Source: Chthoniobacterales bacterium
Lineage (GTDB): Bacteria > Verrucomicrobiota > Verrucomicrobiia > Chthoniobacterales > UBA10450
NCBI GenBank assembly: GCA_003244145.1
Contig: QHBM01000004.1
Coordinates: forward strand, 1-35,444
Reading direction: 5' to 3'
DNA: 35,444 nucleotides
The notes beneath the pieces were generated by a model that did no database searches, was not told the DNA's origin, and saw only the letters and a list, made by a program, of their open reading frames with translations. Position numbers and translations under genes: made by a program. Position 1 is the first letter of the stretch. Each line of letters begins with the position of its first letter. Positions 34,793-35,444 of this stretch are shown in pieces.

Positions 34793-35190
34793 CACCGGAA
34801 CGCGGAGATCGGAAACCGGAAAGGCATACGCCGCCGTCCGCCGATTTCCGGCAGAGAACGTTTCAATTTGGCATCCGCTGTGTGCGTCTCGTCGAAAGTT
34901 TGCCGAAATCGATGTCGGCGCAGACAATCGGTAAGCAGCTCTTGCGAGCCGCTCCAAGCGTCGGCGCAAACTATCGTGCGGCCATTCGCGGTCGTTCTCG
35001 CGCCGATTTCGTCTCGCGGATGGGCATCGTGGAGGAAGAGTGCGACGAGGCGCTTTATTGGATCGACGTGCTCGTCGAACTCGGAATTATTTCGCCAAAA
35101 CGAGTTGAAGAATTGCGGCGGGAGGCTGACGAAATCATCGCCATCACGGTTTCATCGATTAAAACGGCACGGAAAACTGCGCAAAAGTAG
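34789..35190 (+). CDS. Four-helix-bundle protein (S23 / 23S rRNA-IVS family), second copy
   Basis: 133 residues. [40 protein letters not shown] and [17 protein letters not shown] mirror the locus at 22074. GTG start overlapping the cysD stop; the first ~12 residues are encoded by the left repeat arm. It separates cysD from cysN, which normally adjoin. Confidence 0.88.
34794..34823. repeat. Left arm of inverted heptamer repeat (S23 locus 2)
   Basis: Four 7-base units CGGAACG, CGGAGAT, CGGAAAC, CGGAAAG from 34796. Roughly the reverse complement of 35209-35239 (about 31 bases with about six mismatches). Confidence 0.8.
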
Positions 35191-35192
35191 AT

Positions 35193-35444
35193 ATGTCGCC
35201 AGGACAAACCTCTCCGGTTTCCGGTTTCCGTTCTCCGGTTTCGCTCAAAGTCGTGTTTGTCGGTCATGTCGATCACGGCAAGTCGACTTTAATCGGACGC
35301 ATTCTGACCGAGACGAATTCGCTCCCGGAAGGGAAGATCGAAAATCTTCAGGCAAGTTGCGCGGCCCAAGGCCGGCCGTTCGAATACGCCTTTGTCCTGG
35401 ACGCGCTGGCCGAGGAACAGCAGCAAAACATCACGATCGACACG
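35193..35444 (+). CDS. cysN: Sulfate adenylyltransferase subunit 1, N-terminal part (3' truncated by window)
   Basis: 84 codons visible. The GTPase P-loop [13 protein letters not shown] fits CysN, the GTPase partner of CysD. The first 17 residues are unusual: [11 protein letters not shown] is encoded by the right heptamer arm. It starts at the ATG, 2 bases after the S23 stop. Confidence 0.92.
   Translation, partial: MSPGQTSPVSGFRSPVSLKVVFVGHVDHGKSTLIGRILTETNSLPEGKIENLQASCAAQGRPFEYAFVLDALAEEQQQNITIDT
35209..35239. repeat. Right arm of inverted heptamer repeat (S23 locus 2)
   Basis: Four units with period 7 (TCTCCGG, TTTCCGG, TTTCCGT, TCTCCGG) mirroring the left arm. They lie inside the start of cysN. 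Confidence 0.8.

Overview
The window looks like chromosomal DNA of a GC-rich Gram-negative bacterium, most plausibly a soil Verrucomicrobiota member (Chthoniobacterales-like). This is an inference from gene content: LPS heptose activation, many TTG/GTG starts with weak Shine-Dalgarno sequences, and S23-type four-helix-bundle genes framed by heptamer repeats. There is no rRNA or marker tree to prove it.

Layout. 1-1516 (+): end of a lipid kinase, rfaE2 and purN, tightly overlapping. 1529-5035 (-): mnmG-plsY-gpsA operon. 5072-7687 (-): a TVP38/DedA-like membrane protein, a homocysteine S-methyltransferase-domain protein and an exported cyclase-family hydrolase. 7986-13867 (+): a close-packed run of methyltransferase, DUF2064 glycosyltransferase, nucleotide-sugar epimerase, short MgtE, GT2 and membrane-anchored sulfite-oxidase-fold protein. 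13971-15122: a strict 21-bp minisatellite and a helical hypothetical protein.

15415-19908 is the most interesting part: two convergent three-gene operons. Plus strand: a membrane-anchored dCTP-deaminase-like protein lacking the catalytic Glu, a MazG-like protein with an extra C-terminal domain, and a uracil-DNA-glycosylase-like protein. Minus strand: a two-TM protein, a TIR-like protein, and an Nmad2-like (nucleotide-modification-associated) protein. Overlapping or nearly abutting genes, lower GC by eye and the nucleotide theme suggest an anti-phage or conflict island. Each family is known from predicted immune loci; I do not recall this exact combination.

20234-24331: mutM, trxB, an S23 gene inside heptamer inverted repeats, a GT4 glycosyltransferase and a GNAT protein. 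24372-33960: a segment bounded by a broken 5' copy of tRNA-Thr(TGT) on the left and the intact tRNA on the right. It holds two ClC transporters, a Na+/H+ antiporter-like protein with a small membrane partner, a SpoIIAA-like protein and a PIG-L/GT39 fusion, consistent with an inserted ion-homeostasis and glycosylation block, though no integrase is present.

33977-35444: sulfate activation genes cysD and cysN (partial), separated by a second S23 gene whose flanking inverted heptamer repeats run into the coding ends of its neighbours.
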